Shown in pieces: positions 1 to 14,610 of a DNA stretch of 64,000 nt. Each line of letters starts with the position of its first letter. Position 1 is the stretch's first letter. The stretch comes from Paramarasmius palmivorus (Eukaryota; Basidiomycota; Agaricomycetes; Agaricales; Marasmiaceae), in contig JAYKXP010000028.1 in NCBI GenBank assembly GCA_037176845.1, positions 496,001 to 560,000 on the forward strand. The letters run 5' to 3'. The notes under the pieces are model-generated. The model saw nothing but the letters and a program-made list of their open reading frames with translations, did not search any database and was not told where the DNA came from. Made by a program: the position numbers and the translations under genes.

Positions 1-2367
1 AACTTGTCTTGGATCTCCGTGTGAAGAGAGTCGAGTTTCTGCTTGACGGAGTCCTTTCCTTGTGATGGAGACTGCAACGCGACAAAGTGGTCAGCAGCAG
101 ATAGACCACAGACTCAAATCACTGCCTACCTCAAATTTCATTTGCGAAAGTTTGAACATAACGTCTGCAGTGGAGTCTTTTATCTTTGCAAAACTCAAGT
201 CTCCTTGAGCTACTGCCCTCTGTGCGGCATCATGGAAGCCCACAAAGTTGCGGAGCATACCACTGGTCTTGTAGAAGGGACAATATCTGTCGTACTCACT
301 CATCCCGTTCTGTTGGAGGAAATCATCCTTTAGCATGCGAGCAACTTCAAGTGTGATCTTGTCGTTCTCTCCCAAGGCACTTTTTCCGACCAATTGCACG
401 ATTTCAGCGAGATCTTCCTCCTTCTGTAAAATTTCCTTCGTCTTCGTGCGCAACTCCACGAATCCAGGCTCGGTGTTTTCGTAGTAGGGCTCGAGTACCT
501 TGGTGTATTTGGAATAGGAGACAGACCAATTGACCGAAGGGAAGTGTTTCCTCTGTGCGAGTTTCTTGTCGAGACCCCAGAAAACTTGGACGATACCAAG
601 AGTTGAAGAGGTGACGGGATCTGAGAAGTCACCACCAGGAGGTGAAACACTATATCTCGCTGGTCAGATAGTCATCTATGTGATAGTGAGGACACTTACG
701 CTCCAACGATGGAAACCGTCCCCTGTCGCTGAGGGTTACCGAGACAGACGACCTTGCCAGCACGTTCGTAGAAGCTTGCCAGTTTGGTTCCCAGGTAAGC
801 AGGATAACCGGAATCAGCAGGCATTTCCGCGAGACGACCTGAAATTTCACGAAGTGCTTCAGCCCAACGTGAAGTAGAGTCGGCCATCATAGCCACGTTG
901 GAGCCCTGGTCACGGAAGTACTCCGAAAGTGTGATACCAGTGTAGATGGATGCCTCACGGGCAGCGACAGGCATGTTGGATGTGTTTGCGACCAATGTGG
1001 TACGCTTCATGATGGGCTCTTGTCGGTCACCAATTTCCATAGTGAGTTCAGGAAACTACAGAGAAATAAGTAATCAGCGGGTGACATAGCATTTTTTCGT
1101 ACCTCCATCAACACTTCAGCCATCTGTGAACAGGTACATACAAGTGTGAGTACGACGTGGTTGTTGTACGAAGGAAAGCCAAACCTCATTGCCACGTTCA
1201 CCACAACCAACATAAACAATGATATCGCTGTTCGAGAACTTGGACAAGGCTTGTGAGATGACGGTCTTCCCGCACCCGAAAGCTCCTGGGATAGCTGTGG
1301 TACCACCCTGAACACATCTAGGAAACTATTAAATCTTGGCCCGGAAACATATACAAAAAAAAACGCACGGGAAGAGGGCGTCGAGGATACGTTGGCCGGT
1401 GAGAAGCGGATGATCGGCAGTTTGTTTCTCAGCTACTGGGCGTGGTGCACGAACAGGCCAGAGCTGCATCATGGTATGTTTGCTTGTCTTGCCTTCAAAT
1501 TCGGTTTCCAGAACCACATCCTGAAAATGGATAAGTAATTTGACCCGCGAAAAATGCGGACCGACATACGTCAACAGCATAGCTACCTTTCTCGGCGATG
1601 TGAGTGATCGTGCCCAAAGCGCGAGGAGGTAGCATGATTTTGTGGTTGTTGACCAAAGAGTTCTCGTAGACACCACCAAATATATCACCGCCGGATATGT
1701 GATCGCCGACCTGAAAAGTACACTGGGTGAACATGACGAAATGGATAATCTAGTCTAAACCGACCTTGAAGGATGCCGGAGTGAAATCCCATTTCAAAGA
1801 GCGATCGAGGGCATCAGTGTTGATGCCACGGGGAATGTATATAGACTTGGATAACTCTTGGATGGACTGAGGACGTTCAAGTTAGATCTTCCGAAGGTGT
1901 CATGGAAAGAAACCATCGTACTCTGAGAGGTCGTTGGATACCGTCAACGATGTTTCCCATCAGACCTGAGTATGGATGAGAGAAATGAAAAGGAGAACGA
2001 CCTATGTTAACTCACCAGGGCCCAATTCAACACTAAGGGGTTTGCCTGTTCGCAGCACAGGATCGCCTACGGTGACACCGGACGTTTCTTCGTATACTTG
2101 AATGGTTGCTTTATCCGACTCGATACGGATAACCTCTGAAAAAAGGAGTCTATCACAATGTGTTCCAGTCAACGAAAAGGCTATCCACATACCTCCTACC
2201 AGCTCATCATGCCCCACTCGCACAAGTTCATACATGGCAGCGCCAACCATGTTCTCGGCGATGACTACAGGACCAGAGACACCAAATACCTGGCCAAACC
2301 TGCTTTCGTGCTCTTCATCTCTGACCTTGGGAAGGTCTCGCTTTGCATTCTGGAGAGCACCGGCCAT
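1..2367 (-). CDS. VMA1: V-type H+-ATPase catalytic subunit A (3' end cut by window edge)
   Basis: This is the catalytic, ATP-hydrolysing subunit of the V1 sector that acidifies vacuoles and Golgi-derived compartments. The start is the ATG at 2365-2367 (protein begins [11 protein letters not shown]). The nucleotide-binding loop GAFGCGKT lies at 1263-1286, followed by [10 protein letters not shown]. The conserved blocks [10 protein letters not shown] and [18 protein letters not shown] are also present. Around ten short introns interrupt the gene. The last one visible (about 80-132) joins KFE to [12 protein letters not shown], and the reading frame runs off the left edge roughly 20 residues before the usual C-terminus. 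The VMA1 intein of budding yeast sits inside [10 protein letters not shown]; that site is uninterrupted here, so this copy has no intein at that position. It is divergent from the proteasome gene at 2521. Identity is very secure; only the exact exon ends are uncertain. Confidence 0.96.
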
Positions 2368-2520
2368 CGCAGTCTAGAGGATAATGACGATTCAGGAGTT
2401 CTGTCGCAACCCTCTATCACCTCGGCAATTTCCGAGAGTGTCACGTGCAAGCGACGCGTCAGATTGCAGCTTTGAGCTTGCGTCAGTCAACTCTACCTTC
2501 TACCACAGACCACAACAGAC
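2368..2520. promoter_or_regulatory. Shared divergent promoter VMA1/RPT1
   Basis: Only 153 bases separate the two start codons, so both genes must draw on this stretch. It contains a palindromic CACGTG (2442-2447) and an ACGCGT (2454-2459). These match bHLH E-box and MluI-box type sites, although factor binding is inference. No clear TATA box was seen. Confidence 0.55.
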
Positions 2521-4456
<1,936 letters not shown>

Positions 4457-4594
4457 CGCTACGATGTATCATGTATCATATGGTAGAACGTCTACATAAT
4501 TGCGGAACAGTATACTGGTGGTGTGACCCTGAATGTGCGCAAGGCGCGCAAGCATATCCATCCTTTATGTAAAACCGCGACCTCCCTGTGATTT

Positions 4595-7503
4595 CTATGG
4601 ACGACCGAGCTTGTTCTGGTCGGCTTCCATCCATTGATTGCCCAGTTCTTCGACCACTCTTGGAAGTAACTCAGAGACTACACTCTTATCCTTTCCAGAT
4701 CCTTCTAGATAGTATTTGATCTGAAACCGAGTCAAGATCCACAAATTGGAAGGCTTTCAGGCTCTAACCTTTGGTTCTGTGCCACTTGTTCTGAGTCTAA
4801 AATCAGCACAAGACCTACAATAAAGATAGGATTGGAATAGTCAACCTTATTGTCAGCACAATTTTGGACCCATCAGATGCCCTCCGTGCTCGGAATTGGA
4901 TCATATGTCCGGACGATATTGGTAGAGTTGGCTTGTAGGTTGGAGGATTGGTGCTATCATAGCCTGTTGTAAGGTCGACGACACTTGTAACTTGGAGTCC
5001 AGCTATTTCCTTGGGATAATCCCGGTCTGCATCTTCAAGATTGGCTGACTAATTATTGTTAGCGGGACGACCCACTGGGAGATACCCGAACTTACGTTGT
5101 AGTTTCGAATTTTCTTGAATATCCTGTCGATGATGGTGGGGTCCTTACAGATGAAGTAATCATTGCTCGTCTACAACATAGGACTCAATCATTTCCCCAT
5201 GAGCGTACGAGAAAAGGAGTTACCAAAAAGTATCCATAGCTTCAATACGCGAAATCAGGCATCCCTACTATGATACACATCTGGATCTCTCACCGTTCGT
5301 ATAGACTGTCCAAATATGACTTGACAGTACGGCCTTGGGATCTTAGCATCTGAATAATCTGGACGAACATTACCTGGCCAATCGAAAAGTCAGGACAGGC
5401 GAATTGCGTTCATAGACATCTTACCGTCGCAGCGACACCATCCTTGTCGCGCACCTCGGTACCAAACATAAAACCGATGGCTTCTTCGTATCCAAATGGA
5501 ACATGATAACCTTGTTTGACAAGGTCCAGCGCTGTGTTCCCAATGTACTTGAAACCTAGATTACCTCAACGATAAGGCCGTGAAGGATAGCAGAGCGCAT
5601 ACCAGTCAGACATTCAGTGAATTTGAATCCCTCACGTTCCGCAATAGCCTCGATCATTTTCGAGCTGACTGTAGACGCTACCATCGCAAGTTTATTGAGG
5701 GGAGCCTCGCTCTTCTGCCGGAAAGCTTCCAGAACATGCCCTGCAAAGATAACCCCAAGCTGATCACCGGTAAAAGTGGCCCATTCACCACTCGCTCTAG
5801 TTCATGGTCAATCGGGGGGAAAACGAGAGCTACGTGTATCCTTACTGTTTCTCGGCAGCTGAGAAACGGTCAGCATCGGGATCCTGGGCAAGGACGTAGT
5901 CCAGATTGTTCGAGTCTGCGGTGGCCAAGGCGAGATCCTGAATGAGGCATCAACTGTTGGAGAAAAAATGTTGTGATAGTTGAAAGCTTTACCAACGCGC
6001 CTATACAGAATGTCAGTACATCGGGCTATAGTACGGGTATCACCTGTTTCCAACACACCTTTCTCCTCCGGGTTAGGATATGCCACTGTAGGAAAATCTG
6101 GATCTGGGTCCTTTTGCTCGGAAACGGGGGTGAACGAAATGCGGAGATTCTCTAATGCTTTCGAAACGAATGGATGACCAACACCGTGCATTGACGTGTT
6201 GACGAAGCGGGAAGCGTTGTGTGCACTAGTTTCGTTGAACCTATAGCCATGTAAGATACTGGTGTCCAGGGATAGGGTACATGCAATGCATACCCGGGGA
6301 GCTTGAGGTCGTTCAAACTTTCGAAATACGCTTCTGTCATAGCCTGAGTTACATCCAAACAATTGGGCGAAGAGTACACCTCTTCCGTGGACCATGTGTT
6401 TGGTATAAGGTTAGCATGAATGGCCTTTGATATGCCTTTATCGTGTGGGTCGATAATCTAGGCGAGTGTCATTCTAGGCATTTAGTCGAGCATAAAGGTC
6501 GCACCTGAACTGCATTCTCCCAGTAAACCTGCCAGAAATTTTCACAATATTAGATGCCTCCTCGAGCTAACGATGTGCAATATCACCTTGTAACCGTTAT
6601 CATCCTAGCTACCGGGTTCAGCTGCAATCGTGCGGAAGACGTCAACGACTTACTTTGGGATTATGACTAGCTGCCGAAGGTTACGTAGTAAGTTGTCCGC
6701 AGCTAATAGGTGCGACGTCGACAACTCTTACCAGTAATCATAACACCACACGCTGCATTAAGACGTTTCACGCTGAAAGGGACACTAGTATGGTGCAGTG
6801 AGCGCCAGAACGGGAGCCATTGGGGACGTAAGCTCACAGAGGCGTATGAACTAGCCCACGATGCAGGTAAACCTTCACCCCCCGATCGAGGAAAACAGAT
6901 GCCGTGAGCTCTGCCCACCGCGCTGAATTGTGACGATGGTCGTGCCCGATGACTACACCTCTCGATGCGGCATCTTTCACCATTTCCGTCACATACTGAC
7001 ATAACCCCTGGTGCGTGTTCGGACTCCATTAGCAACTCGGATACTGGAAAGACGGTCTCACTTGAGAGGCTTGAATGATGATCAAATCTTCGGGTGAGTC
7101 TGTGTGAGTGATACTAAAGATCGATGATATAGTGCCCCACACCATTCATACGGGACCATCCAGCTTCCATCTTTCCACGAAGACCTAGTCAACCTTTAGC
7201 CACGGCAATACAACATCCACCGCCGATCCAAATCTAACCAGCTGTTCCGAACTCAATTCGATGCCTAGGAGATTTCGTTCCATCTTCAGTTGAGTACAGG
7301 GGCGTTTACACTTTACAGGCACACACCTCATGCGTCGCTCTAATTCATCTGTGTCGTTTTGCTCCCATAATCGTTGAATCTCACTCCTGGTCTGCTCGTT
7401 CTACGAAGAATGGTCAGCGTGACATTTGTCAGCCTTGTAGCTAGAAGCGCACCCGGTCCATTTGCAACCAAAGTTGCACCAGCTCTTTGAGAGTTTTGGT
7501 CAT
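4595..7503 (-). CDS. PGM3: Phosphoglucomutase-2 family phosphopentomutase
   Basis: This alpha-D-phosphohexomutase superfamily enzyme is of the PGM2/yeast Pgm3 branch, which mainly converts ribose-1-phosphate and ribose-5-phosphate and so feeds nucleoside-derived sugar into central metabolism. The protein starts MTKTLKELVQLW at 7503. The substrate loop GHDHRHNSARWAE is near 6900-6950. The catalytic phosphoserine loop ITASHNPK is split by an intron near 6670-6730. The metal-binding loop DPDADR is near 5870-5885, sugar-binding GYEEAIGF near 5480-5500, and the phosphate-binding RTSGTEPK near 4760-4800. The segment EQKDPDPDFPTVAYPNPEE is diagnostic of this branch. Many short introns are present. 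All four active-site loops are intact. The assignment to pentose rather than glucose substrate rests on family resemblance. Confidence 0.93.
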
Positions 7504-7668
7504 TATTCTCAGTGGTATCAGATGTAAGGCCAAGGTAGAGTTACACACAGATGGTATGTAAAGCGCCAAAGGATCGTATTAAGCGCGCACTGATTAGTCA
7601 TCAGAACGCATAGGTAATTCACACCAACAAATTTGTGACATATGCTTTGCGGTAACTCATTACTAGTG

Positions 7669-9173
7669 CTAGATATCAAGTATTTCGTCCTTCAAAGGTA
7701 GTAACTCCATCAGTCTGGGATAAAGTGCTTCAGGGACACCTAAGGACACATCGATAAGGTCTGTGTTCGTCGTGTTCGCGCGGAACAGTCGAAGATAATA
7801 ACGTGACACTCCTGACGTATAAAACTTTGCATTGGGTACTCCAAAATTGACCCTTTGCCAATTGACCCTGTTCGGAGGGGTTAGCACAAGAGCGAGAAAG
7901 CGACCATAGACTTACGAGATAGTAGAATTGACAGACAAGGTGTTTGGGTCAGAACCGAAGTAGAATTGCTTCCCTGTTTCAGCAGCAGTGTGCATCAGCT
8001 GCCCGGCTGTGGCCATGTAACTATTAACAAAGTCGGGTTCTCGAGCGGTGATTATTGATTGACGGATGAGTAAAGCAATGTGAGCAATATTCGTTCTGTG
8101 TTGAGTGTCGATATCCTGGGTGGGTATCTAGGAAAGGAATATATTGAGACTATTCTAGAGTGAAGAATCAACATACAATATAAATGGGATTTCCGGCCAC
8201 ATTTTGGGACGCCCATGAGTCGGAGATGCCTCTCCACTGTGCAGCATTGGTAATACGTTGAACTGCATTTGGCTCACAGCGATTAATAGCAGCAACAATG
8301 AAGGCTGTTAAACAATCTTGCAGGGACAGATTCGTCGGGGATCCGGACATTCGTGCTTGAATATCGTCCCTTAGCGCAGCCGCTCTCTGCCTTGGGACGA
8401 AGAAATGTACAGGGAATGTGCGCAATGTGCCGTACTTTGCAGCAAGAACAGGTGGTTCTACTGCGTCGCGTAAATGTGGCATCATGGAGGAGAACAAAGA
8501 ATATGTATCCTCAGAAGGATTCTGAAAGTGGTGTCTCCAAAAGCTTGGCTGAAGCGACGAGATAACGGCATTTTGGTAAAACTCTGATAGAGTCAGCATG
8601 AACCGATACAAAGTCGTAGCATCACCTGTATGTGACATTAGATGGTGAACATGTGGATATCAATATCGCACCTAGTACATGATGCCAGCCCACTCCAATG
8701 ACAGTGACCTCCTCGCAAAAAGTGAGTTTCAAATGTAGTAATGACCTATCGCGGTGGAATATGGACGATGATTTTGGAAGGAAGTTTGAAATGTCGCCAG
8801 GATCCTGAACAACTTTGCTGTCCCATGAAGGCAGACATTCCGCATTCTCGACCAGTAGATGCACCGGAGTTTCGGTAGCGCAATCAATCTACATTTTTGC
8901 CCAGACAGAGTGAGCGTCACAACCCGAGACGTCGAACGTACCTTCCACCCCTCGCCATCTTGTTCCAAACGGCCACGAGCGGGCCAATAAACCGAGGTCG
9001 CTTTTGAGAGAGACTGTTGGAAGAGCTTGAGATCAAGACTGGCTAGCACTACGTGCACATTTTTTATCTGTAGTGGTTCAATTACTAATTAGATGACTTT
9101 CAAGACAACACAACCGTGAACATACAAAGGACATCCACAAGTCATAATCTGCCAGACGCAGACTTTGCGCCAT
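7669..9173 (-). CDS. HXXXD-motif acyltransferase (transferase family PF02458-like)
   Basis: This is a BAHD/trichothecene-3-O-acetyltransferase-like enzyme that would move an acyl group from CoA to an alcohol or amine. The catalytic motif HHVLGDA is seen across an intron (about 8639-8685), where VGWHHVLG joins DATTLYRFM. The usual C-terminal DFGWG structural motif is replaced by VNFGVPNAKFYTSG, as in several fungal members. The C-terminus reads LPLKDEILDI then stop. I chose the ATG at 9173 (MAQSLRLADYDLW). The frame stays open upstream to a GTG at 9278 and would add a hydrophobic stretch, but no upstream ATG exists there. No biosynthetic cluster surrounds it, so the substrate is unknown. It lies in tandem with the phosphopentomutase, 165 bases upstream. 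Confidence 0.8.
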
Positions 9174-10763
9174 GACACCCCTCCAACAGATAAGCAAGAG
9201 CAAGAGCAACCACGCTGAGGATATACAGTAGACTACGGTAGATCGTCGTTGCACTCTGATGGGAGTCTGAGAAGCCACGGTTTATTGGAGTTGATCAAGT
9301 TTCTCACGATAACGTTTTCTTCCCACTCTTACATACTTATGAGCGCGAATTCGAATTTGACGCTCGCAAATCTCTTTCCCTCCTGGATCTTTCATTCTGG
9401 AGATCTAGATGCCCAGCTTTGAGCGTCCTTGAGCTTGAGGGGATCCGAGGCCCTTAAGAAAGCACCGACCCAGTGGGACTGTGGCCTAGAGTGGCCTTGT
9501 TCAGAGTCTATCACTGTTCCTTGACTGTTCCCAACGCCGGCCGCTGTCATCCGCTGTCCTTACCATTGCTTGGATTCCACAACATCTTGACGCGAAATCT
9601 TTACGCACAATATCGACAGAGGTGCGCCCATTCGTTCATGCGTGCGCTGGCAACCAATCGTTTCTCAAAGTCACTCTTCCCTGCCAGCATTATGGTTCTG
9701 ATAGGTCAGAGGCATCACAACATAGCGCGGGCCGCAATCAAGTTCCACTGTTTCGTCTCGTTTCCTCCGTGACATCCAGTGTTTCGTACCAGTTCGTACC
9801 TGTGCACATGTCCCAACAAACCCCACCTCGTCCTGTGATTTGGTTCTCATCAACACTCTTCAACACTATGTCACAGAAGAAACCCAAGATTCGCCACTTA
9901 TTCTAGCACGCTAACTCCCATTTGTATCGGCTCCGTTCAAGGCTGCTTGGACCACTTGGCTGGTCTATTAATAACTAAACCGCGTGCCTGAGGGTTGTGT
10001 AACCGATCGGCTATGTATTGACTTCTACATACTGCACGCAACACAAACTCCGGTTGTCTCGGTTACGGTGCGGTCACTAGAACATACAAAAAACTGCTGA
10101 TGACTTCCGACCATCACATCGCGCTCCCGTTTCACCTCTCTGTACTGGCCGTTTTCCTGTTCATCGCTCATCCACGCCACTTTGACATGATTCCATCTCA
10201 AACCATTCAGCACTGCCAACTTTACTGGCTGATTCACTCTCATGATGCGTCTGGCGCTTCCATCCAGATCAGCCAAGCCAAGCATACCAAGACAATCTAG
10301 ACCAGCCGTAACCTCCTTCCTCTCCGTCTACCATCAAGCTCAACGCTGCGATTTACCGATGAATTACTCAAAAGTACCTGGTCGCGATAGCCGCACTGTC
10401 CACATGAGATGAAACGTCCAACATATCTCTGCCAAGGAATCGCTACACTCCATGTAATAGCAAATGTAGTGTCCCAAAAGAACGGAACACTGGTTTGCAA
10501 GGGCAAATCCTCAAGCACAATACTAGCTCAGATTGGTGGTAATTGCGCTGGACCGGTGATGGCGTTATGTATAAAGGGTGCGCCTTCCTTTTGATTTTTT
10601 CACTTCCTCCCCGACTTTGCTTTCCTTATTCTCGCAAGCGCAGGTCTTGCCTTTTTCACCTCTTCTTCCTTCGTTCCATCTGGGGCTGGTCTCATTCCCG
10701 TAGTCTCTCACTTCTTCACTACTTGTCGTTACTTGCCTTTCCTTACCCTCTTTGCCTTGCAAG
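9174..10763. other. Intergenic region, no gene seen
   Basis: About 1.6 kb lies between the divergent acyltransferase and carbonic anhydrase genes. Open frames on both strands are short, lack splice-supported extension and resemble no family. The last 190 bases are the carbonic anhydrase promoter and a pyrimidine-rich leader. Nothing else was recognised. Confidence 0.6.
10570..10576 (+). promoter_or_regulatory. TATA box of the carbonic anhydrase gene
   Basis: TATAAAG is followed by a strongly pyrimidine-rich stretch (about 10590-10760) and then the start codon at 10764. A TATA box plus CT-rich leader is common for well-expressed fungal genes. Function is inferred from position. Confidence 0.55.
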
Positions 10764-12080
10764 ATGTTTGTTCGCAGCCTTCTCTTTACTCTCGTCGCCA
10801 CCGCCATCTCGGCATCCGCCAACTGTATACACGGTACTTCCCTCCACCGCCGGCAGGTGACAGAGGAAGGCAAAGTCGAAGTCAGCAAATTCGGATACAG
10901 TGGGACGCAAGGACCTGTCAACTGGGCGCAGTTGGACCCCGCTAATGCTCAGTGCGCCACGAGTAAAGTACAGTCACCCATCGTTCTCGACAACACCATC
11001 TCCAAGGCAGCGTCTGCTCCCAAAGTGGTGATCGAGAACGTGGAGGAAGCCGAATTCGAGAACCTGGGCACGACTCTCGAGACGATCGTAAATGGGACGA
11101 CTACCTTCGAAGGGAAGGACTTCACCCTTCAGCAATTTCACTTGCACACCCCGAGTGAGCACCGTATCAACGAGGAGTACTTCCCGCTAGAAATGCATAT
11201 GGTACGCTGCTGCTCTCTCATGGATTTTCCGGTCTGACCATTGTTTTGCTTTCTTTGCAGGTTCATGAAGCCGAAGGTACTTGATCTCGTCATCTCTGGC
11301 AGTGGGTTAGCCTTTGACAATATTCTTAGATGGCTCGATTGCTGTCATTGCTGTTCCTTTCCAGCTCACAGAGGATGGCTCTACCACGGAGCTCTTGACG
11401 TCCGTCATCGAGAACATCGACGCCGTCAAGGAGCCCGGATCTGTCACCAAGACTGGAGCACTCAACTTCGAGGAGCTCATTGACGCCATTCAGACGAAGC
11501 CTCTCTTCCAATACACCGGCTCCTTAACCACGCCTCCTTGCGCAGAAGGTCTTACCTTCCTTGTGATGGAAGAGCCTCTGCCCTTAAATGTGAAGACCTA
11601 CAACTCCTTGAAGGCCACCATCAAATTCAACTCGAGGTACACTCAGAATAACCTGGGTGACACCAACCTCCTTGAGGTGGCCGCAGTCGATGCTGTCCAA
11701 GCCAGTACGTCGTTGTAAATTCCTCTTTTACGACATAAACATTAATCAATTGAACAATAGAATGCGCCGTCAACGAAACCATCGTTGAAATCACCTCTTC
11801 TGCCGCACATGCGACTACGACCACAGTCTCAGCTGAGCACAAGGCTACTAGCACCGCAGAGAGCAAGACCACCAGTGCGGCTGAGCATAAAGCAACCACA
11901 ACCTCCAAGGTTGAGGAGAAGACATCCAGTGCTGCTGTCGCCCATGAGACCAAGTCGGTCTCCGAACACGCCATGCCGATCAACAATGACTCGCATAAGA
12001 GCGAAGGTTCTGCAGACGTGGTGTGCCAGGAGCAATGCAAAAACAAGATGTGGAGAAGGAGGTCTCCTTTCTCGGCTTGA
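10764..12080 (+). CDS. Secreted alpha-class carbonic anhydrase with Ser/Thr-rich tail
   Basis: This zinc enzyme hydrates CO2 to bicarbonate. A signal peptide (MFVRSLLFTLVATAISASA) shows export. The alpha-CA core is clear. The zinc histidines lie in QFHLHTPSEH and EMHMVHEAEDG (the latter across two introns near 11201-11330). The substrate pocket motif is SLTTPPCAEG. Four exons are read, with a 16-base exon (VHEAE) inside the active-site region. The catalytic domain is followed by a tail of about 85 residues containing repeats such as EHKAT, KTTSAAEHK and KVEEKTSSA. It ends with CQEQCKNKMWRRRSPFSA. The tail resembles a glycosylated stalk, but no hydrophobic GPI signal is seen. The core identity is secure; the tail function is unknown. 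Confidence 0.93.
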
Positions 12081-12389
12081 AGTGGCGTAACGAACAGGAC
12101 GGACATTGAGATATCTTAGCCTTTAGGACACTTCCCTAGTACATGTTGTCAAACATTACGTTGCTTAGTCGGGTTAATGGGATGAAAAAAACTGCTTTGT
12201 AAAGACCAATACTAGCGGAGATGAACCGATGAATAAGGATGAATAAGGATACCAACTGCATCACGGTGAAGTCGCAATTGGTGCTGATTGATTATGTAGA
12301 TAGCCGGAATGAGTCATCAGTATGTACATCAGTGATCAAAAAATTTGGCGTACTTCAAACTTGCACCTTCCTCTTTTCCACAGTCCAAG

Positions 12390-14304
12390 ATGGAGTACGT
12401 TCCAGCTCCTGCAGTGCATAGAGTACTATGCGCTGATTGCGGTACGATCATCTCTGTCAGTCCGTATCGAAATCCAGCTAATCACACTGTGCAGGCACGC
12501 CAATCGTCCCCAACTCCGCCAATCTATGCGTTGCATGCCTTAGAAACACGTTGGTGCTGTATGCTTAGGTGGAAACAGGAATGCTAATAAACCTGTAGTG
12601 TGGACGTGACCGAAGGAATACCGAAACAATGTGCGTGTTCATCTGTTAATCCAGTCGAGGATACTCAAAAATTCAACGCCCAGCCTCCCTTTCATATTGC
12701 CGCAACTGTGAACGTTTTTTGACCCCTCCACATGCATGGGTTATTGCCCGACCAGAATCGCCTGAACTTCTTGCAATATGTCTGAAAAGATTGAAAGGAT
12801 TGAACAAAGTGCGGTTAACAGATGCACATTTCATCTGGACGGAGCCTCATTCAAAGCGCTTGAGAGTTTCGGTGACGATTCAGAAAGAAGTAACGTACTA
12901 CTCTCGCCACCATCACATTTTGCCTCTCAATTCAGTTTTCAGGTTTTGACCAACACGATCTTAGAGCAAACGTTTGAAATCGAATACCTCGTTCAGTATG
13001 GTCAATGTCCAGATTGTGCGAAGCTTGCTGCAAAAAACACTTGGAAGGCTCTCGTACAAGTTCGCCAAAAGGTTCCACATAAAAGGACGTTCTTATTCCT
13101 GGAACAGCTTATTCTCAAACACAACGCACAAAAAGACACTATTTCAGTGAAGGAAGTCCGGGATGGGTTGGACTTTTTTTACAGCTCACGAAGTCACGCA
13201 ATAAAGATGGTCGAGTTCCTCAACAGTGTAGTCCCTATCCGGTTTGTATAATTTTCACCCATGACCTGGCACGGTGCTCATACTTGGTCCAGATCGAAGT
13301 CATCAGAGCAGTTACTTTCAGCTGACACCCACTCCAATACTGCTAACTTCAAATATACGTACTCCGTGGAGATCACTCCCATCTGTAAAGACGATCTTGT
13401 CTGTATTCCAAAGCAGCTTGCGAAACAACTTTCCAACATATCGCCGCTGGTTATCTGTGCCCGAGTCGGGAACTCGCTCTCCCTGATCGACCCAGCGACT
13501 CTCCAACATGCCGAAGTCACTGCGCCGATCTATTGGCGCGCTCCGTTCGACAGTCTGGCAACTGTGTCGGATCTCGTGGAATTCACCGTTCTAGACATCG
13601 AACCGGATTACAGTCGCGCAAAGGGAAAGCATACTACTGCAGATGCCCAGGTCGCACTAGCGGGAGCATTCCGTTCTTCAGGCAATAGCAAGGATGGCGA
13701 CGAAATGGATTTTGAGAGCACTGGTCTCACCAACCAAATCTTCCACACTCGAACTCATCTCGGAAGTATTCTACAACCAGGTGACACCGCCCTGGGTTAT
13801 TTCCTCACCAACGCAAACTTCAACTCGGACGAGTTCTCTTCACTTTCGATTTCGAGAATACCCGATGTCATTCTTGTCAAGAAGACTTATCCGAACAGGC
13901 GGAAAAAGAACAAACCCAGGAATTGGAAATTACGTAGCATCGGGAAGGAAGAGGGCGAAGAAGGCGATACAGGAAGTGGTCGAGGCGTTGTTGGCAGAAT
14001 GGGTGGAAGGGACCAGAAGAAGGTAGAGGAAGACTATGAGCTCTTCCTTAGGGAATTGGAAGAGGATCCTGAGATGAGGGAAGCAGTAAACTTATATAAG
14101 GCGCCCGTGGACGTGAAGATGAGGAGCGAAGGAGCAGGTCCCCGGAAGAATCAATACGCGATGGATGTTGACGAACACCAGGGTTCGCAGGAAGAAGAGA
14201 ATGATGAAGACGAGGCCGATTTCCCCGAGGTGCGGCTTGATGAGCTGTTGGAGGGATTCGACGAGATGACATTGGGTACGGATGAGGTTGCGGAGGAGCA
14301 CTAA
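12390..14304 (+). CDS. NMD3: 60S ribosomal subunit nuclear export adaptor NMD3
   Basis: Nmd3 binds pre-60S subunits and bridges them to the exportin Crm1. The protein begins MEYVPAPAVHRVLCADCGTP. N-terminal zinc-binding cysteine pairs appear as CADCGT, CVACL, YCRNCERF and CPDCAKL. The family blocks KGLNKVRLTDAHFIWTEPHS and VRQKVPHKRTFLFLEQLILK are conserved. The first half is split by about five small introns. The last exon (from about 13294) encodes the eIF5A-like and C-terminal domains. The acidic C-terminus contains a leucine-rich stretch VRLDELLEGFDEMTL that looks like the Crm1 nuclear export signal, preceded by a basic patch around RRKKNKPRNWK. The gene appears intact. Confidence 0.95.
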
Positions 14305-14610
14305 AAACATAGGATGCGTGACCATCTACCCGATTTGCTTGTATATAGAGTGCCACTTTGATGTCATACACTCGTGAACGAAGCGTTATGTATATCCAAG
14401 TCATCCGAGCAGTCATTTGCGACATGCCGTGAAGAATAGTGAGAGGTTTGTGTTGTTACGATCTTCTCTATCATAGAACGTTGGGTGCGCATGCGGCCCG
14501 GAACCACAATGTGATCATAGTTCCTCAGACCCATCACACCCCGAACATGCTCAGAAGTGGAGACATTCGCAATATATAAGTAACATATGACAAGGGATTC
14601 TACAAAAACA

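Noticed and set aside
1195..1290. Possible VMA1 intein
   Set aside because: The insertion site [10 protein letters not shown] is continuous with the P-loop exon and no endonuclease or splicing blocks are present.
9078..9278. N-terminal membrane anchor on the acyltransferase (open frame to 9278)
   Set aside because: The frame begins with GTG, with no ATG before 9173, and in a eukaryotic gene this is not a credible start without an extra exon.
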